From the NCBI GenBank assembly GCA_021014325.1, contig CM037461.1, positions 1,513,501 through 1,577,500 of the forward strand: 64,000 bases of DNA, given 5' to 3'. The stretch is from Plazaster borealis (lineage: Eukaryota; Echinodermata; Asteroidea; Forcipulatida; Labidiasteridae). The notes under the pieces were generated by a model. It was given only the letters and a program-made list of their open reading frames with translations, was not told the origin of the DNA and did not search any database. Position numbers and translations under genes: made by a program. Shown piece by piece: positions 22,133-63,945 of this stretch. Position 1 is the stretch's first letter, and every line of letters begins with the position of its first letter.

Positions 22133-22489
22133 CTTAAAGGTATTGTACACTTTTGGTAACAGCTCAAAATCAGTGTCCACATTTTGTGTGATTCAACACA
22201 TGCATGAACAAACAAACCTGTGAAAGTTTGAGCTCAATTGGTCATCGAAGTCACGAGAAAATAGTCAAAAGAGACCTGTTGTGTTTTCTGTTTTTTTCAA
22301 AAATCAAGTTATTATCACGCGTGAAAAAAACTATTGTTTTACTCTTTTCTCAGAAACGATAGCATTTTAGGCAGAAATATTTTAAGGAACCCCTTATACC
22401 ATTACTTACTTTAAATCATGTAAGTTATGTGTGAATCTGTGAACATTTGTGTTTTTCAATCTTACCAATAGTGTACAGGGCCTTTAAGA
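22133..22489. mobile_element. MITE of the TTAAAGGCA family, copy 1
   Basis: About 355 bp bounded by TTAAAGGTATTGTACACTTTTGG and the inverted AGTGTACAGGGCCTTTAA. The interior shares CCTGTGAAA.TTT.GCTCAATTGGTCATCGAAG with the copies at 26396, 35568 and 54792. It interrupts a tRNA-like element, so it inserted later. Confidence 0.75.
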
Positions 22490-22802
22490 GGATGCGACTT
22501 TTTGTATTTCATAAATATATCAATTGTTATAAACCACAAGGGAAACTGACTAGGATTGTTCAATGATTTGGGTTTGAACAAAGAAAAATTGACCCAGTGT
22601 GCACTCTTAAAGTGCGAGATTTAAAACGTTAATCTATTATGGGATTTATAAAAAAATTAATCTAAACTATTAAAAATTAATCTTAAAAGATTTAAAAAAG
22701 CTACAATTAACCATCAATTCGAAAACGAGTTTTAATCCCCGACTGATTTAAAAAGGACGCTACAATTATCGACAAAGGACCAATCCGGTGATTGCCTTGC
22801 AT
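22490..22802. other. Rest of tRNA-like element and AT-rich sequence
   Basis: 22560-22600 is the tail of the tRNA-like element. 22600-22780 is AT-rich with repeated TTTAAA/TTAATC words, resembling 25080-25370. Confidence 0.4.
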
Positions 22803-22854
22803 CACGTGATGAGCATTTCGGGGAGCGGGATTTTCAACGACATCCGCCATCTTG
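22803..22854 (+). promoter_or_regulatory. Promoter-like segment with CACGTG and a YY1-type motif
   Basis: CACGTG at 22803-22808 and CCGCCATCTTG at 22844-22854. The latter is the vertebrate YY1 site, commonly found just downstream of transcription starts. Both lie within 115 bases of the ATG at 22915, in a locally GC-richer patch. Function is inferred from motif and position only. Confidence 0.45.
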
Positions 22855-22914
22855 TTTTACGAAGGGCGATCGTCCTTTTGTTCTAACGTTGCTTTAAGTT
22901 GCATATATTTAAAG

Positions 22915-23015
22915 ATGGAGGATCAATTGCTCCTGTTTTTAAACACAACGCTTGGTGACAGGACAGCCACCGTTCTTGAAATTTTTCGTAAATCTAGTTT
23001 TTATGTAGAAAAACG
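22915..23015 (+). CDS. First exon of an unidentified small protein gene
   Basis: An ATG preceded by AAAG opens 33 codons (MEDQLLLFLNTTLGDRT, then VLEIFRKSSFYVEKR) followed by a consensus donor GTATGT in phase 2. The text is compact and amphipathic and does not look like repeat sequence. It does not join directly to 24102-24317, because the phase differs and gives an early stop. An intermediate exon would be needed if the two belong together. Product unknown. Confidence 0.45.
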
Positions 23016-24101
23016 GTATGTTTTAGGCCGTTAAAAGTTTCTTGACTAGCGTCGTTAGGCCTCGACTACAGTACCGTGATAGTACACATAGTACACACAC
23101 AGTCAGGCTGTTTAAAAAAAGGCGTGATTAAAAATGTATTGTTCTTTGCCCAGCTGCAAATCTGCAATATTACTGCACTGGCTTGCAGATTAAGACATCT
23201 AATACGATTCAGTGAATGTTTAACTTCTCCAATTACTTACTAATTTCTTATCGCTTATTGGCGTATTGCCATAGTAATTAGTCAAAGATAGGCCTAGTGT
23301 CGTCGTAAAACAACAAAAGTGAGATGATAATCACCAGTTTAGTCACACACACTCTACGCCCGTGTGTTTTACGTATACGCGCATCGCTTGATCACGCACA
23401 CACGGTATACACGTACTGTAGTTCTTCATCGAAAAACAAGTTGACATGTACATTACACACATTTCTGGTTCTTCATTGAAAATGTAATACATTGTATCTT
23501 TAACTTACAAGATATACTTTAGACATAAATAACTCAACATCTAGCTGATGTGGCTACTGTATTAACTAGACGAGTACGTCCAACGCTAGCGCTATGCCTA
23601 GCTTGCTTAACACGATAATTATAGGGGGGGGGGGCTAGATTAAATACCTAATTTTCTAATTTCCACAAAAAGCAAGAACAGATACACAACATTATCATGT
23701 CAATTTTGTTTTCCTTCATTCATAACGAATGGTTTATTCCGTGCATCGCAGACGAAAGCTGAACTGAAAATGATTTGCAGAAACAATGATGTACAGAGTA
23801 AAAAAAAATAGACACAGAACTTGGTCGTTTACTTGGTCGTGAACAAAACAATAACATGATTTCAGCAAGTTTGTAAACAGCAAGGTCCAATTTCATAAAG
23901 CTGTAAAGCAACAAAAATCTGTTTAGCAACAAAAATCTGCTTAGCAAAAAATTGCAAGACGCAAAATTCATGCAAAATTCATCAAAACATTTCCTTACGA
24001 CCAGAACAATACTTCCTCCCATTTAATAACAGCAACTTTCAAACCTTGTCAAAATAAATCGCTATATTTGAATTACATCTGTTTGTTTTCTTTAAAAACA
24101 G
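23016..24101. other. Possible intron; fold-back-like repeat at 23880-24000
   Basis: Bases 23883-23990 carry CCAATTTCATAAAGC and TCTGCTTAGCA words of the MITE family clustered at 43915-44870. A G-run lies at about 23622-23633. No exon was recognised with confidence. Confidence 0.4.
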
Positions 24102-24317
24102 GCGGGGACACATATCGAACATGCAGTTGACAGCATCAAAGCGAAAGGGATAAGGCAGCCAGTAATAATCTCCCTGGGGCCAGAAAAGAAGCCGAATCAG
24201 TTTTTCTTGTGCGTGGACTCTATTCCTATCAGTGGCGGTTCGACAGCGGTGGAAGCATTTGATAAGTTGTTCAAAACTTTCTATGTGTTCGGGTTGGCCT
24301 ATTTGAACAGCTTTTGA
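24102..24317 (+). pseudogene. Exon of an unnamed protein family, frameshifted near its end
   Basis: An acceptor (TTTAAAAACAG) precedes a clean frame: IRQPVIISLGPEKKPNQFF, then VDSIPISGGS, then AFDKLFKTFYVFGLAYLNSF before a TGA at 24315. From memory this resembles an uncharacterised family common in fish, cnidarians and echinoderms (pattern QP.I...G....P.QFF, then A.D.LFK..YVF...Y). One extra T in a TTTT run would explain the early stop, since the other frame continues EFFAAFIYGV. The minus-strand ORF here is a shadow. Confidence 0.5.
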
Positions 24318-25452
24318 ATTCTTTGCCGCTTTCATCTATGGAGTGATGCCTCCTCCAGGGTAAAGCCTCTGGTTCGATCTTTCGCAACCGCTGTTAAATC
24401 TGTTTAAAGGAAAGTATACTTTTGGTTTTTGGAAGTGTTCCATTGTGTTAATCCTATATATGTTTCGATGTAAAAATAAATATTACATGTGCACATTTCA
24501 GTTAAAAATGCTTTTATAGTTTTTTAAAAAATACCGCTAAAAATCTGGAGCGGTTATCTATGACCATTTGCTGGTTGTGTAATCTGAGTTCCCATGTCTG
24601 CACTTGTGTAGGACTGGTAGTAACTGACTGCAACACTGCCTGGACTGGTCGTTTGCTGTGGGCCTAAAAACTGGTGGTGAAACTGTTTACACTGGATTCC
24701 ATTCCCTGTGCACTATCCTCTTCTTGAACATGTAAACACATGGCCCTTTCCTGGCTTTCGAGGCAGCTGAAGCAGACATGGTTCTCTTTAACAATGTTGA
24801 ATCCGTTGTCTAAACTTATCCTCTTAAGCTTGATACACGTCGCAAGTGTACGATCCATCGGATATAAGTCAAAACTATTGGTGTTTTTTCTCATTCTTAA
24901 TTCAATATTTCGCACTTATACAAAAACAGTTAACAATCTAAAAATGTACCTCTTGTAATTGACGTACTATGTAAAGGTTTATCTGTGAAACTTTGTGCAT
25001 TGTATTTATTTACTTGACAATAAAGTTAAAAAATTGGTCGAGAATTTCGATTGGCTGTTTACGATTATTTTTATTTATAGGTAAATCTCCTGGTCCATAA
25101 TTGGGTGTTTATATTTTAATCCCAAGGAAAGTTTATAAATAAATCCAAACAGACTAGGTTTTAATTATCAAAGGGTAAAGGTTAAATCTGTAAAGTTTGA
25201 AACATTTTAATCCACTGGGATTAATTTAATTAATCCTCCAAAGACTAATTTTTTTAAATCTTTTGAAAGATTCATTTTAAATCCACGCAGATTGGTCCCT
25301 AACCACACTCCTTGAAAGATTTAAAATTTAATCCTGTGGATTTAAATTTAAATCCTTGTAATTTAGAGTGTGGCAGAGTCTTTCTTAAAGACTCTCTTGC
25401 GAGAAAGACTCTGCTACAGTGGATACGTCAGGCCAATTTGTTTTAATCTTAC
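24318..25452. other. Intergenic or intron sequence, no gene recognised
   Basis: 24395-24640 has a diverged MITE-like start (TTTAAAGGAAAGTATACTTTTGG). 25080-25370 is rich in TTTAAATC and AATCCTCC words. The minus-strand ORF at 24915-24664 has no recognised feature. Confidence 0.4.
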
Positions 25453-25665
25453 CTGAACAGTTGAGCCATGTTCGAATCTCCTCTCGGTCATCACTGTGGA
25501 TGAATGTATCCATGTATGTAACCACGAAGGGTCTGTAAGGTGTACGGGTATTCAGACCACCAACACGTAGCGTAGTGCACTGGCATGGATCAGGTACAGG
25601 AATTACCCAACGGTACCGAAAACCAGACTCGGGATCCCGTTCTTGTCCAATGGTGCAGATAAGCC
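25453..25665 (-). CDS. Copy 2, exon 2: cysteine-containing exon of secreted protein
   Basis: Acceptor AG before 25665 and donor GTAAGA after 25453. The phase-1 start joins exon 1 as a Gly codon, and the phase-1 end joins the LamG exon as Asp. Text: LICTIGQERDPESGFRYRW, VIPVPDPCQCTTLRVGGL, then PFVVTYMDTFIHSDDREEI and RTWLNCSG. Four Cys suggest disulphides outside the cell. I do not recognise the module. The near-identical exon at 1110-940 proves that the unit was duplicated. Confidence 0.8.
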
Positions 25666-26037
25666 CTTCATGGAAAGAGAATGTAAAACAATCAATTGCT
25701 GTAAGGCTGTAGAAAACTATAGTTTTTGTTTTATTAAAAAGGTAACAAAAACAAAAAAAGGCCTTCAAAAAAGCCGAAAGACACACAACAACAATTAATT
25801 AATCATGGAAGCAGCTAAGTGATTTTTAAAAATGAAATTTAATGTCAGAAATTAACTGTCAGATTAAGTCATACTAGGCCTATACCAGTTTGCAAAACTT
25901 GCAACGAACATTTTTTCGCAAGTTGGTGAACACAAAATGTCAAAAGCTGAAAGGTTCGCACAGTGTTTTTAGCTTTCTCCTTGTAAATAAAGGCTAATTG
26001 TAATACAAAAAAAAGAATGAAAAATAGAAGTATTCAC

Positions 26038-26098
26038 CTTCGGTATACCAAGGGACTCCAACCAACAGCCAAATCTTGACCATCGCCCAAATCATCAT
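26038..26098 (-). CDS. Copy 2, exon 1: signal peptide exon of secreted LamG-type protein
   Basis: An ATG at 26098 (minus sense, preceded by CAAAG) opens 20 codons, hydrophobic after a single Lys (MVKIWLLVGVPWYTE), ending at donor GTGAAT in phase 1. Joining 26098-26038, 25665-25453 and 18919-18460 gives a continuous frame of about 244 codons with a secretion signal first, so the three exons are taken as one gene. Copy 1 has the same exon at 9804-9759. Confidence 0.7.
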
Positions 26099-26170
26099 CT
26101 TTGATATCGTGTATAACTTCGTCTGTCGTATCGTGTTGTAATGACTGTGGTTATAAATGAACCTGGAGCC

Positions 26171-26182
26171 CACTTATAATAG
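26171..26182 (-). promoter_or_regulatory. Possible TATA box of copy 2
   Basis: CTATTATAAGTG on the minus strand lies about 75 bases before the ATG at 26098, leaving room for a start site and a short leader of 40-50 bases. Confidence 0.4.
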
Positions 26183-26395
26183 CGTCTTTTCTATGAATTA
26201 TGGCTTGGTTCCTTTTTCATACCACGCGAGGTTCATCAACTGAAGCTTAAAACCAACGTAAACATTTGGCATAAAAATAAGCCGAATGTAATCAAATTTG
26301 CAGGCAGACGTTATATTGATTCATTGTTTGTATATGTCAGTAGAAAAACAACTAGACAGTTTTCATACGACCATTTTTGTTAAAAGCTTATAATT

Positions 26396-26770
26396 TAAAG
26401 GCATCGTACACGTTTGGAAATTGTCATAGACCGGTGTTCTCACTTGGTGTATCCCAACATGCATAAAATAACAAGCCCGTGAAAATTTGGGCTCAATTGA
26501 TCATCGAAGTTGCAAGAAAATGATGAAAGAAAAAACACCCTTGTTTTAAAATTTTGTGTGCTTTCAGATAGAATAATAAAAACTTCTTGCAAGAAGTTTT
26601 TATTATTTTAGTGAGAAAGTACCTCTTTCTCAAAACCTACGTTACTTCAGAGGGAGTCGTTTCCTACAATGCTTTATACTATCAACAGCTCTCCGTTGCT
26701 TGTTACCAATTAAGTTGTTATGCCAATATTTGTTTTGAGTCATTATCAAACGTGTACGATGCCTTCAAGT
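26396..26770. mobile_element. MITE of the TTAAAGGCA family, copy 2
   Basis: Starts TTTAAAGGCATCGTACACGTTTGG, contains AACAAGCCCGTGAAAATTTGGGCTC and a central inverted AAAACTTCTTGCAAGAAGTTTTT, and ends CGTGTACGATGCCTTCAAG. Its small ORF is not a gene. Confidence 0.8.
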
Positions 26771-27147
26771 CAACATTACCCGAGTGTATTTTGTTTTGTT
26801 TTTGTATAACTGTTTTCCTTTTCTTTCTTTCTAGATAATTTTTTCCTTGGCGATATTTAAGAGCACACTGTCCACCAGGGTAGTGAAAATCATATTAAAT
26901 AATGATTAGTATAATAAATAACAAACAATTGCATGATTTTATTCATCAAGTTTGCATAATTTTCGTTCATGTGTTTCAGCTTGAATTGAACTTGAGATGT
27001 TATTAATTTTGCCTCTTGCTTTAAAGGAAAATTACCGTCTATTTGTAGTGTATTACAATTTTTACTAAGTTTAGGTTAAGATTTTTTTTTTTTTTTTTTT
27101 TTTAAACAGTAGTTATTTTTATATTGTTCAAAATATTAATGTTTGCT
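26771..27147. other. AT-rich spacer
   Basis: A long T-run at about 27083-27104. No gene seen. Confidence 0.4.
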
Positions 27148-27541
27148 TTAAATGGTTTGTATGCGTTTGGTAATTGTAACTCACTGTTTGTTTCAATCCT
27201 ATTAAAGTTGTAAATATAATACCATAAAACTAACCTGTGAAAATTGCATTTCAAAAGGTGGTAGCATTGTTGAGATATTGCCGAAAATCTAGAGCGGTTA
27301 TGTCCACGCAGTTAAAATAATTTGCAATTGGAATACACAATCTGAGAAACGTTACGCAGTTATGCTTCTCAGATTCAAATTGTTTGTGTATAAAGAGTGA
27401 TATCTTTTTTCATAACTACAGTACTTCAAAGTGAAATGTTTCTCAAAATGTGTTATATCAGAAGCTGCTGTACAACTTACCAAGAAGCTTTTACTGCCAT
27501 TAATTTTATGAGTCATTACCAAACGTATACAGACCCTTTCA
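27148..27541. mobile_element. Diverged member of the TTAAAGGCA MITE family
   Basis: TTTAAATGGTTTGTATGCGTTTGG at the left end and ACCAAACGTATACAGACCC at the right end mirror each other. The interior has CCTGTGAAAATTGCATTTC. More diverged than the other copies. Confidence 0.5.
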
Positions 27542-27865
27542 CCGTTTTTTTGTTTTAAGCACAAGGATATGGGCGTAAGTAAATCGTCTGGAGTGGACTC
27601 AGGTAATTATCAAAAATTCCAAACGGCTGACCTGCCAAAAATTGAAAAGAAATATTAAATTTAGTTGTCTGGAAATATATCTGATTGGTTTTCAAGAGGC
27701 TGAGAAACTTTGAAATATTTGTTGAGTCTTTTTGAATATTTAGCATTTACCGATGGTTGCTATGTGAGTTTATTTAGTGTGGTGCACCCTGCACGCACGA
27801 ACAGACGTATGAAGCCCAATTCCTTGCCACAACCACGCAAATTGCAACGGCTGTGGTTGTGGCTT

Positions 27866-29942
27866 CAAACGTCTGTGCGGCACCTAAATGTAGCCCGAGC
27901 CCTAAATGTCGCCCGACCTAAATGTAGCCCCAAACCTGTACCTAAATGTCGCCCGGACCTAAATGTAGCCCCAAACCTGTACCTAAATGTCGCCCCGACC
28001 TAAATGTAGCCCCAAACCTGTACCTAAATGTCGCCCCGACCTAAATGTAGCCCCAAACATGTACCTAAATGTCGCCCCGACCAATGTAGACGCAAAGTTG
28101 TACCTAAAGTAAAAGTGTGATTTTATTTTATTTATTTTGTATTATTATTATTTTTAAAAAAAATTGGGTGGGGGAACGGGCTGTAAAAGTTTGCGTTCTT
28201 ATAATTGTTTGTTCTTAGCCACAAACATGAACCTATTACTAGATATTCGTCGTAGGAAGTCTGTTGATGTTCAGTCTAGCATGGAGGTAAGATTTACTTC
28301 AAACTTTTACTGAGGAACAAGCCGATTGCGTTGTTTCCATTGTTCGACACCGCTACCGAACTCCCCCTACCCCACCCCCCCCCCCAAAAAAAAAAAAAAA
28401 AATTGAACACTCTGGATGCTGCGGTTTCAAGACTCTTTCCGGTATATGTAGTAATTTCGTCTTAATTATGTTGATATGTTTCATGCGTAAACTTGCCAAG
28501 TTTTGTTTTTTAAACTTACACAAAAAGATTATTAATTTGATCATGGTATGATTTCTATTCTGTCGGATTTGAATTGATGCTGACCACCGTTCAGGTATAT
28601 TTACATTCTGTGTGTGCAAAAATCATATCTCGTGAACCAAAAAAGGTTGGGACTTTAAGCTAACCATGTACCTAGTATGTCGATGAAACCGCAAAGGTTT
28701 TCGGGATGATGACGTCATCGATGACGTCATAACATTAAATCAATGTTTAATATTTAGATCAATCATATCTGGAGAACCATAATTGCTACACACAAGATAT
28801 TTGGACCATGTGAAAGACCCTGAGGAATTTTTAAAATCGTACACAAAGTGTGACCCCCTATGTCCTTTACTTCCGTTAATTATTATTTAATTTTTTTAAG
28901 TTCATAAAACAGATGTTAGGAACCTTAAAAGCCTCAAAAACAACTTTTCGCTTTTCATTCCCACCCCCCAAAAAACAACCTACATCTCTATTTAGTCATA
29001 TTTCCAAAATATCGCGAGAAACCCTCCATAAAATTGCCGTGTTGTCCCAGGATATGGGTGATTTCCGATGTGGCTATTTTGTACACAGCCTATTGAGCCA
29101 GTTGAACCCGCTACATGAGCATATTCTTAGACGCGGAGTCCCCATACACTGTGCACAAGCAATCGGTACAGGAATATGGCCATTTCCCGGATCAACCACG
29201 GCGCTGTGCTCAGTGCTCAGTGCACATTGCAATATAGGTACAGGAAAATAGCCATATCCCGGATCAACCACGACGCAGTGTATGCTCAGTGTTGCACAAT
29301 GCAATGAATGGGGTACAGGAGGAGTATACCCATATCCCAGATCAACCACGGCGCAGTGCTCAGTGCACAATGCATAGGTACAGGAAAATAGCCATACCAC
29401 TGATCAACCACGGCGCAGTGCACAATGCAATGCGTACAGGAATATGGCCATATCACGGGTCCACAGCACCAAAACGTTACTGAAAAAAAGTTGGGATGGG
29501 ATGCGTTCCACATCCAAAATTTGAGCGTCATGCCGAACACCTTGTTTTTGTTTAACAAAAATTTAAGTCTAGATTTACATGTTTTTGTTTGAAACAAGTC
29601 AAACAACTCGCCTTAACATTCATTGTAGCTATCATTACAATGATGAGCTAAGTCGGGGCGACATTTAGGTACATGTTTGGGGCTACATTTAGGTCGGGGC
29701 GACATTTAGGTACATGTTTGGGGCTACATTTAGGTCGGGGCGACATTTAGGTACATGTTTGGGGCTACATTTAGGTCCGGGCGACATTTAGGGACAGGTT
29801 TGGGGCTACATTTAGGTCCGGGCGACATTTAGGTACAGGTTTGGGGCTACATTTAGGTCCGGGCGACATTAGGGTGTGGCTACATTTAGGTCCGGGCGAC
29901 ATTTAGGGCTCGGGCTACATTTAGGGGCCGCACAAACGTCTG
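27866..29942. mobile_element. Fold-back element D with 10-bp target duplication
   Basis: CAAACGTCTG stands at 27866-27875 and again at 29933-29942. Between them both ends start TGCGGC and continue as inverted arrays of CCTAAATGTAGCCCCAAAC and CCTAAATGTCGCCCGGA units (27886-28110 plus sense, 29652-29925 reversed). Removing the insert and one duplicate rebuilds the unbroken unit seen at 31440-31480, which is strong evidence for insertion. The interior (about 1.5 kb) holds no recognisable protein. 9-10 bp duplications are typical of Mutator-like and some fold-back elements. Confidence 0.9.
29189..29458 (+). repeat. Short tandem repeat inside element D
   Basis: Four units of 57-79 bp, each starting ATCAACCACGGCGCAGTGC, with GTGCACAATGCAAT and GGTACAGGAAAATAGCCATA. 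All ORFs across it translate the repeat. Confidence 0.8.
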
Positions 29943-31960
29943 ATGCCACAACCATGCACGAGGAATTGGGCTTCATACGTTTGGGTGCACCATAAATAGG
30001 CCAAAATCGTTTGAATAATAACGTTTTTGGGGGTCATGCAATTAATAGACTGTGTAATTATAACAATCTACCAGAACCATGGGGTTCTGTGCTTCACTTT
30101 TTGAGGAGATTTGATAAATTTAGGCGTTAAAGTTGGTCCTCTTTGGCTTGGGAATTAGAGGAGTGCCTCGATGAAAACTGGCAGCAGGTCGGTTTGTGAA
30201 AAAACACATTTTGGTGTGTGTTTTTTTTCTTCTGGGGTAATTATCAACAATTCCAAACGGCTGACCTGCCAAAAATTGAAAAGAAATCTTAAGTTTAGTT
30301 GTCTGGAAATATATCTGATTGGTTTTCAAGAGGGGTGCCCCCTGCACGCACGAACAGACCTATGAAGCCCAATTTCTTGCCACAACCATGCAAATTGCAA
30401 CGGCTGTGGTTGTGGCTTCATACGTCTGATGCCACAACCATGCACGAAGAATTGGGCTTCATACGTCTGGGTGCACCACACTAAATAGGCCAAAATCATT
30501 TGAATAACAAAGTTTTGGGGGTCATGCAATTAATAGACTGTGTAATTATAACAATCTAACAGAACCTTGGGGTTCTGTGCTTCAACTTTTGAGGAGATTT
30601 GATAAATTTAGGCGTTAAAGTTGGTCCAGTTTGGCTGGGGAGTTAGAGGAGGGTCGGTTTGTGAAAAAGCACATTGTTTGTTTGTTTTTTCTTCTGGGGT
30701 TAATTATCAACAATTCCAAACGGCTGACTTGCCAAAAATTGAAAAGAAATCTTAAGTTTAGTTGTCTGGAAATAAATCTGAATGGTTTTAAAGAGGCTGA
30801 GAGACTTTGAAATATCTTTTGAGTATTTTTGAATATTTAGCATCTAGCGTTGGTTGCTTTGTGAGTTTACATAGTGTGGTGCACCCTGCACGCACGAACA
30901 GACGTACGAAGTCCAATTCCTTGCCACAACCACGCATTAATTGCAACGGCTGTGGTTGTGGCTTCATACGTCTGATGCCACAACCATGCACGAGGAATTG
31001 GGCTTCATACGTTTGGGTGCACCACACTAAATAGGCCAAAATCATTTTAATAATAAAGTTTTGGGGGTCATGCAATTAATAGACTGTGTAATTATAACAA
31101 TCTAACAGAACCTTGGGGTTCTGTGCTTCAACTTTTGAGGAGATTTGATAAATTTAGGTGTTAAAGTTGGTCCTCTTTGGCTGGGGAATTAGAGGAGTGC
31201 CTCGATAAAAAACTGGCATCAAGTCGGTTTGTGAAAAAGCACTTTGGTGTTTTTTTCTTTTTCTTTTGGGGGTAATTATCAAAAATTCCAAACGGCTGAC
31301 CTGCCAAAAATTGAAAAGAAATCTTAAATTTAGTTGTCTGGAAAAAAATATCTGATTGGTTTTCAAGAGGGGTGCCCCCTGCACGCACGAACAGACCTAT
31401 GAAGCCCAATTATTTGCCACAACCATGCAAATTGCCACGGCTGTGGTTGTGGCTTCATACGTCTGATGCCACAACCATGTACGGGGAATTGGGCTTCATA
31501 CGTCTGGGTGCACCACACTAAATAGGCCAAAATCATTTGAATAATAACGTTTTTGGGGTCATGCAATTAATAGACTGTGTAATTATAACAATCTACCAGA
31601 ACCTGGGGGCTCTGTGCTTCAAATTTTCAGGAGATTTGATAAATTTAGGCGTTAAACTTGGTCCTGTTTGGCTGGGGTTTTAGAGGAGTGCCTCGATGAA
31701 AACTGGCAGCAAGTCGGTTTGTGAAAAAGCACATTTTGGTGTTTTTTTTTCTTCTGGTGTAATTATCAAAAATTCCAAACGGCTGACCTGCCAAAAATTG
31801 AAAAGAAATCTTAAGTTTAGCTGTCTGAAAATATATCTGATTGGTTTTCAAGAGGCTGAGAGACTTTGAAATTTTGTTTGAGTATTTTTGAATATTTAGC
31901 ATTTAGCATTGGTTGCTATGTGAGTTTATTTAGTGTGGTGCACCCTTACGCGCCAAGGCT

Positions 31961-33099
31961 TGTGCCATGTTTCCTGAAGTTGAGTGATAATAATAAAGTT
32001 CATGTTCAATCTACATTCCGTTCACTGCGTGTTGATCCTTGCAAACACCACAGGGGGACTTCTGTACAATACGCAAAATGTTGTGTGAAAAGTATGCAAA
32101 AATTAGGGGGATAGCATAATCGGGCATGGTTTTTCAATGATAACCCTTGTTGTGATTCGCCAGTAGATGGCGCCACACACACTCTACGGTGCAAACAGTC
32201 CACACGACAATTACAAGCCTAAGGATGGAAAAGATATAAACCCTGATTTTGTTTTCTCTGTAAATCAACGTTTTGAATGTCTTAACTTTTAGCTTATAAT
32301 GATTACAATATTATAAAACTGTGTCACTGACTTTTGTTTTTACAATTCCTACCTGGAGCATGGGTGCTGTACTCCGGATGGCACTATAATGTTATCTCCA
32401 AAATAAAACGGCTTACCTACTAAAAATTTTTAAAAAAACAAGTTGAATTCACTCACCAAACTTTATTGGTTTGATTTCAAGTAAGTTAATTCAAGAGGCT
32501 GATAATAGGCCTACTTTTAACACGATATAATAAGCATGGAAGGATGGATAATGCAGGCCTAAACGATCTTATACTAAACGAATCTTAAGGTTGCGATCGA
32601 GCCCAAAGTAGAAGGTCCACAAGGCAAAGAATGACAATAATTACTTGCAATGGATTTACAATGGGGCTACATTATTATTGATATTCAAATCTTTCGTAAA
32701 CAGCAGGAAGGGGTGGCCGGGGTTATTTAGGGCGCGGGTAATGGTCCAATGCGCATGTGTGTATACGTCAGCACATCCCAGTGCCTGCCTTTACAAAAAA
32801 ACTGTATAATTATTACCAGCAGAGGGCGCTATTCATCGTATCGTCAATGTAAACTGTTCTGGCAGTTGAATCATCATGCATCATCAACAGACAACAACAA
32901 ATGGTGCATTGTTTGTACACATGTGTACACCCGTTAAGCCATGATTAAACAACAGACCAGGTTGCCGTTAAAAACTTCATAGAATAGTAAGTTACACTCT
33001 GTGACTACCAGCAAGCTTTCATTATTATAATAAACTGTCACCACAGAGAAAGGTCTCTCTGCAGAAAGTAGGCGGTCTGCGTGTGTACTGGCCATCGCC
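31961..33099. other. Upstream region of the SEC14 gene
   Basis: No coding region recognised. Promoter elements of the downstream gene probably lie in the last few hundred bases (GC-richer from about 33050), but no TATA box or start site could be fixed. Confidence 0.4.
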
Positions 33100-33231
33100 A
33101 TGGCATGATATGACTGGGGATCATCCGATCAGCAACTTCTTGACTTTCTGACAGGCAGCCAGCCACCATTGAATGGTCGAAGAAAGCAACACACCACTGG
33201 TATTACACAAGTCCGGAGAAGATAACTAACC
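33100..33231 (+). promoter_or_regulatory. 5' leader with three short upstream ORFs
   Basis: Three ATGs precede the start codon: 33100 (ATGGCATGA), 33105 (ATGATATGA) and 33110 (14 codons including the stop at 33149-33151). If transcription starts upstream of 33100 they could dampen translation. The in-frame TAA at 33223-33225 shows that the main frame cannot start earlier in this exon. Confidence 0.4.

Positions 33232-63945
<30,714 letters not shown>

Larger units (their letters stand above)
27542..31960 (+). repeat. Tandem array of roughly 490-546 bp units
   Basis: GTCATGCAATTAATAGACTG recurs at 30033, 30521, 31067 and 31558, giving periods of 488, 546 and 491. Each unit holds TTGGTCCTCTTTGGCTGGGG, AATTCCAAACGGCTGACCTG, a GCACGCACGAACAGACGTATG block and a hairpin-forming pair (CAATTCCTTGCCACAACCA against GGTTGTGGCTTCATACG). 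A segment of roughly 60 bases (TTTGAATATTTAGCATTTAG region) is present in some units only. The first unit (from 27542) is split by element D. Short ORFs in both strands repeat from unit to unit and are not genes. Confidence 0.85.

Noticed and set aside
22915..24317. Direct splice of 22915-23015 to 24102-24317
   Set aside because: The phase-2 donor joined to this acceptor gives an immediate stop, so they cannot be adjacent exons as read.
27710..28003. Plus ORF with a NVAPNLYLNVAPT-type repeat
   Set aside because: It translates the arm repeat of fold-back element D.
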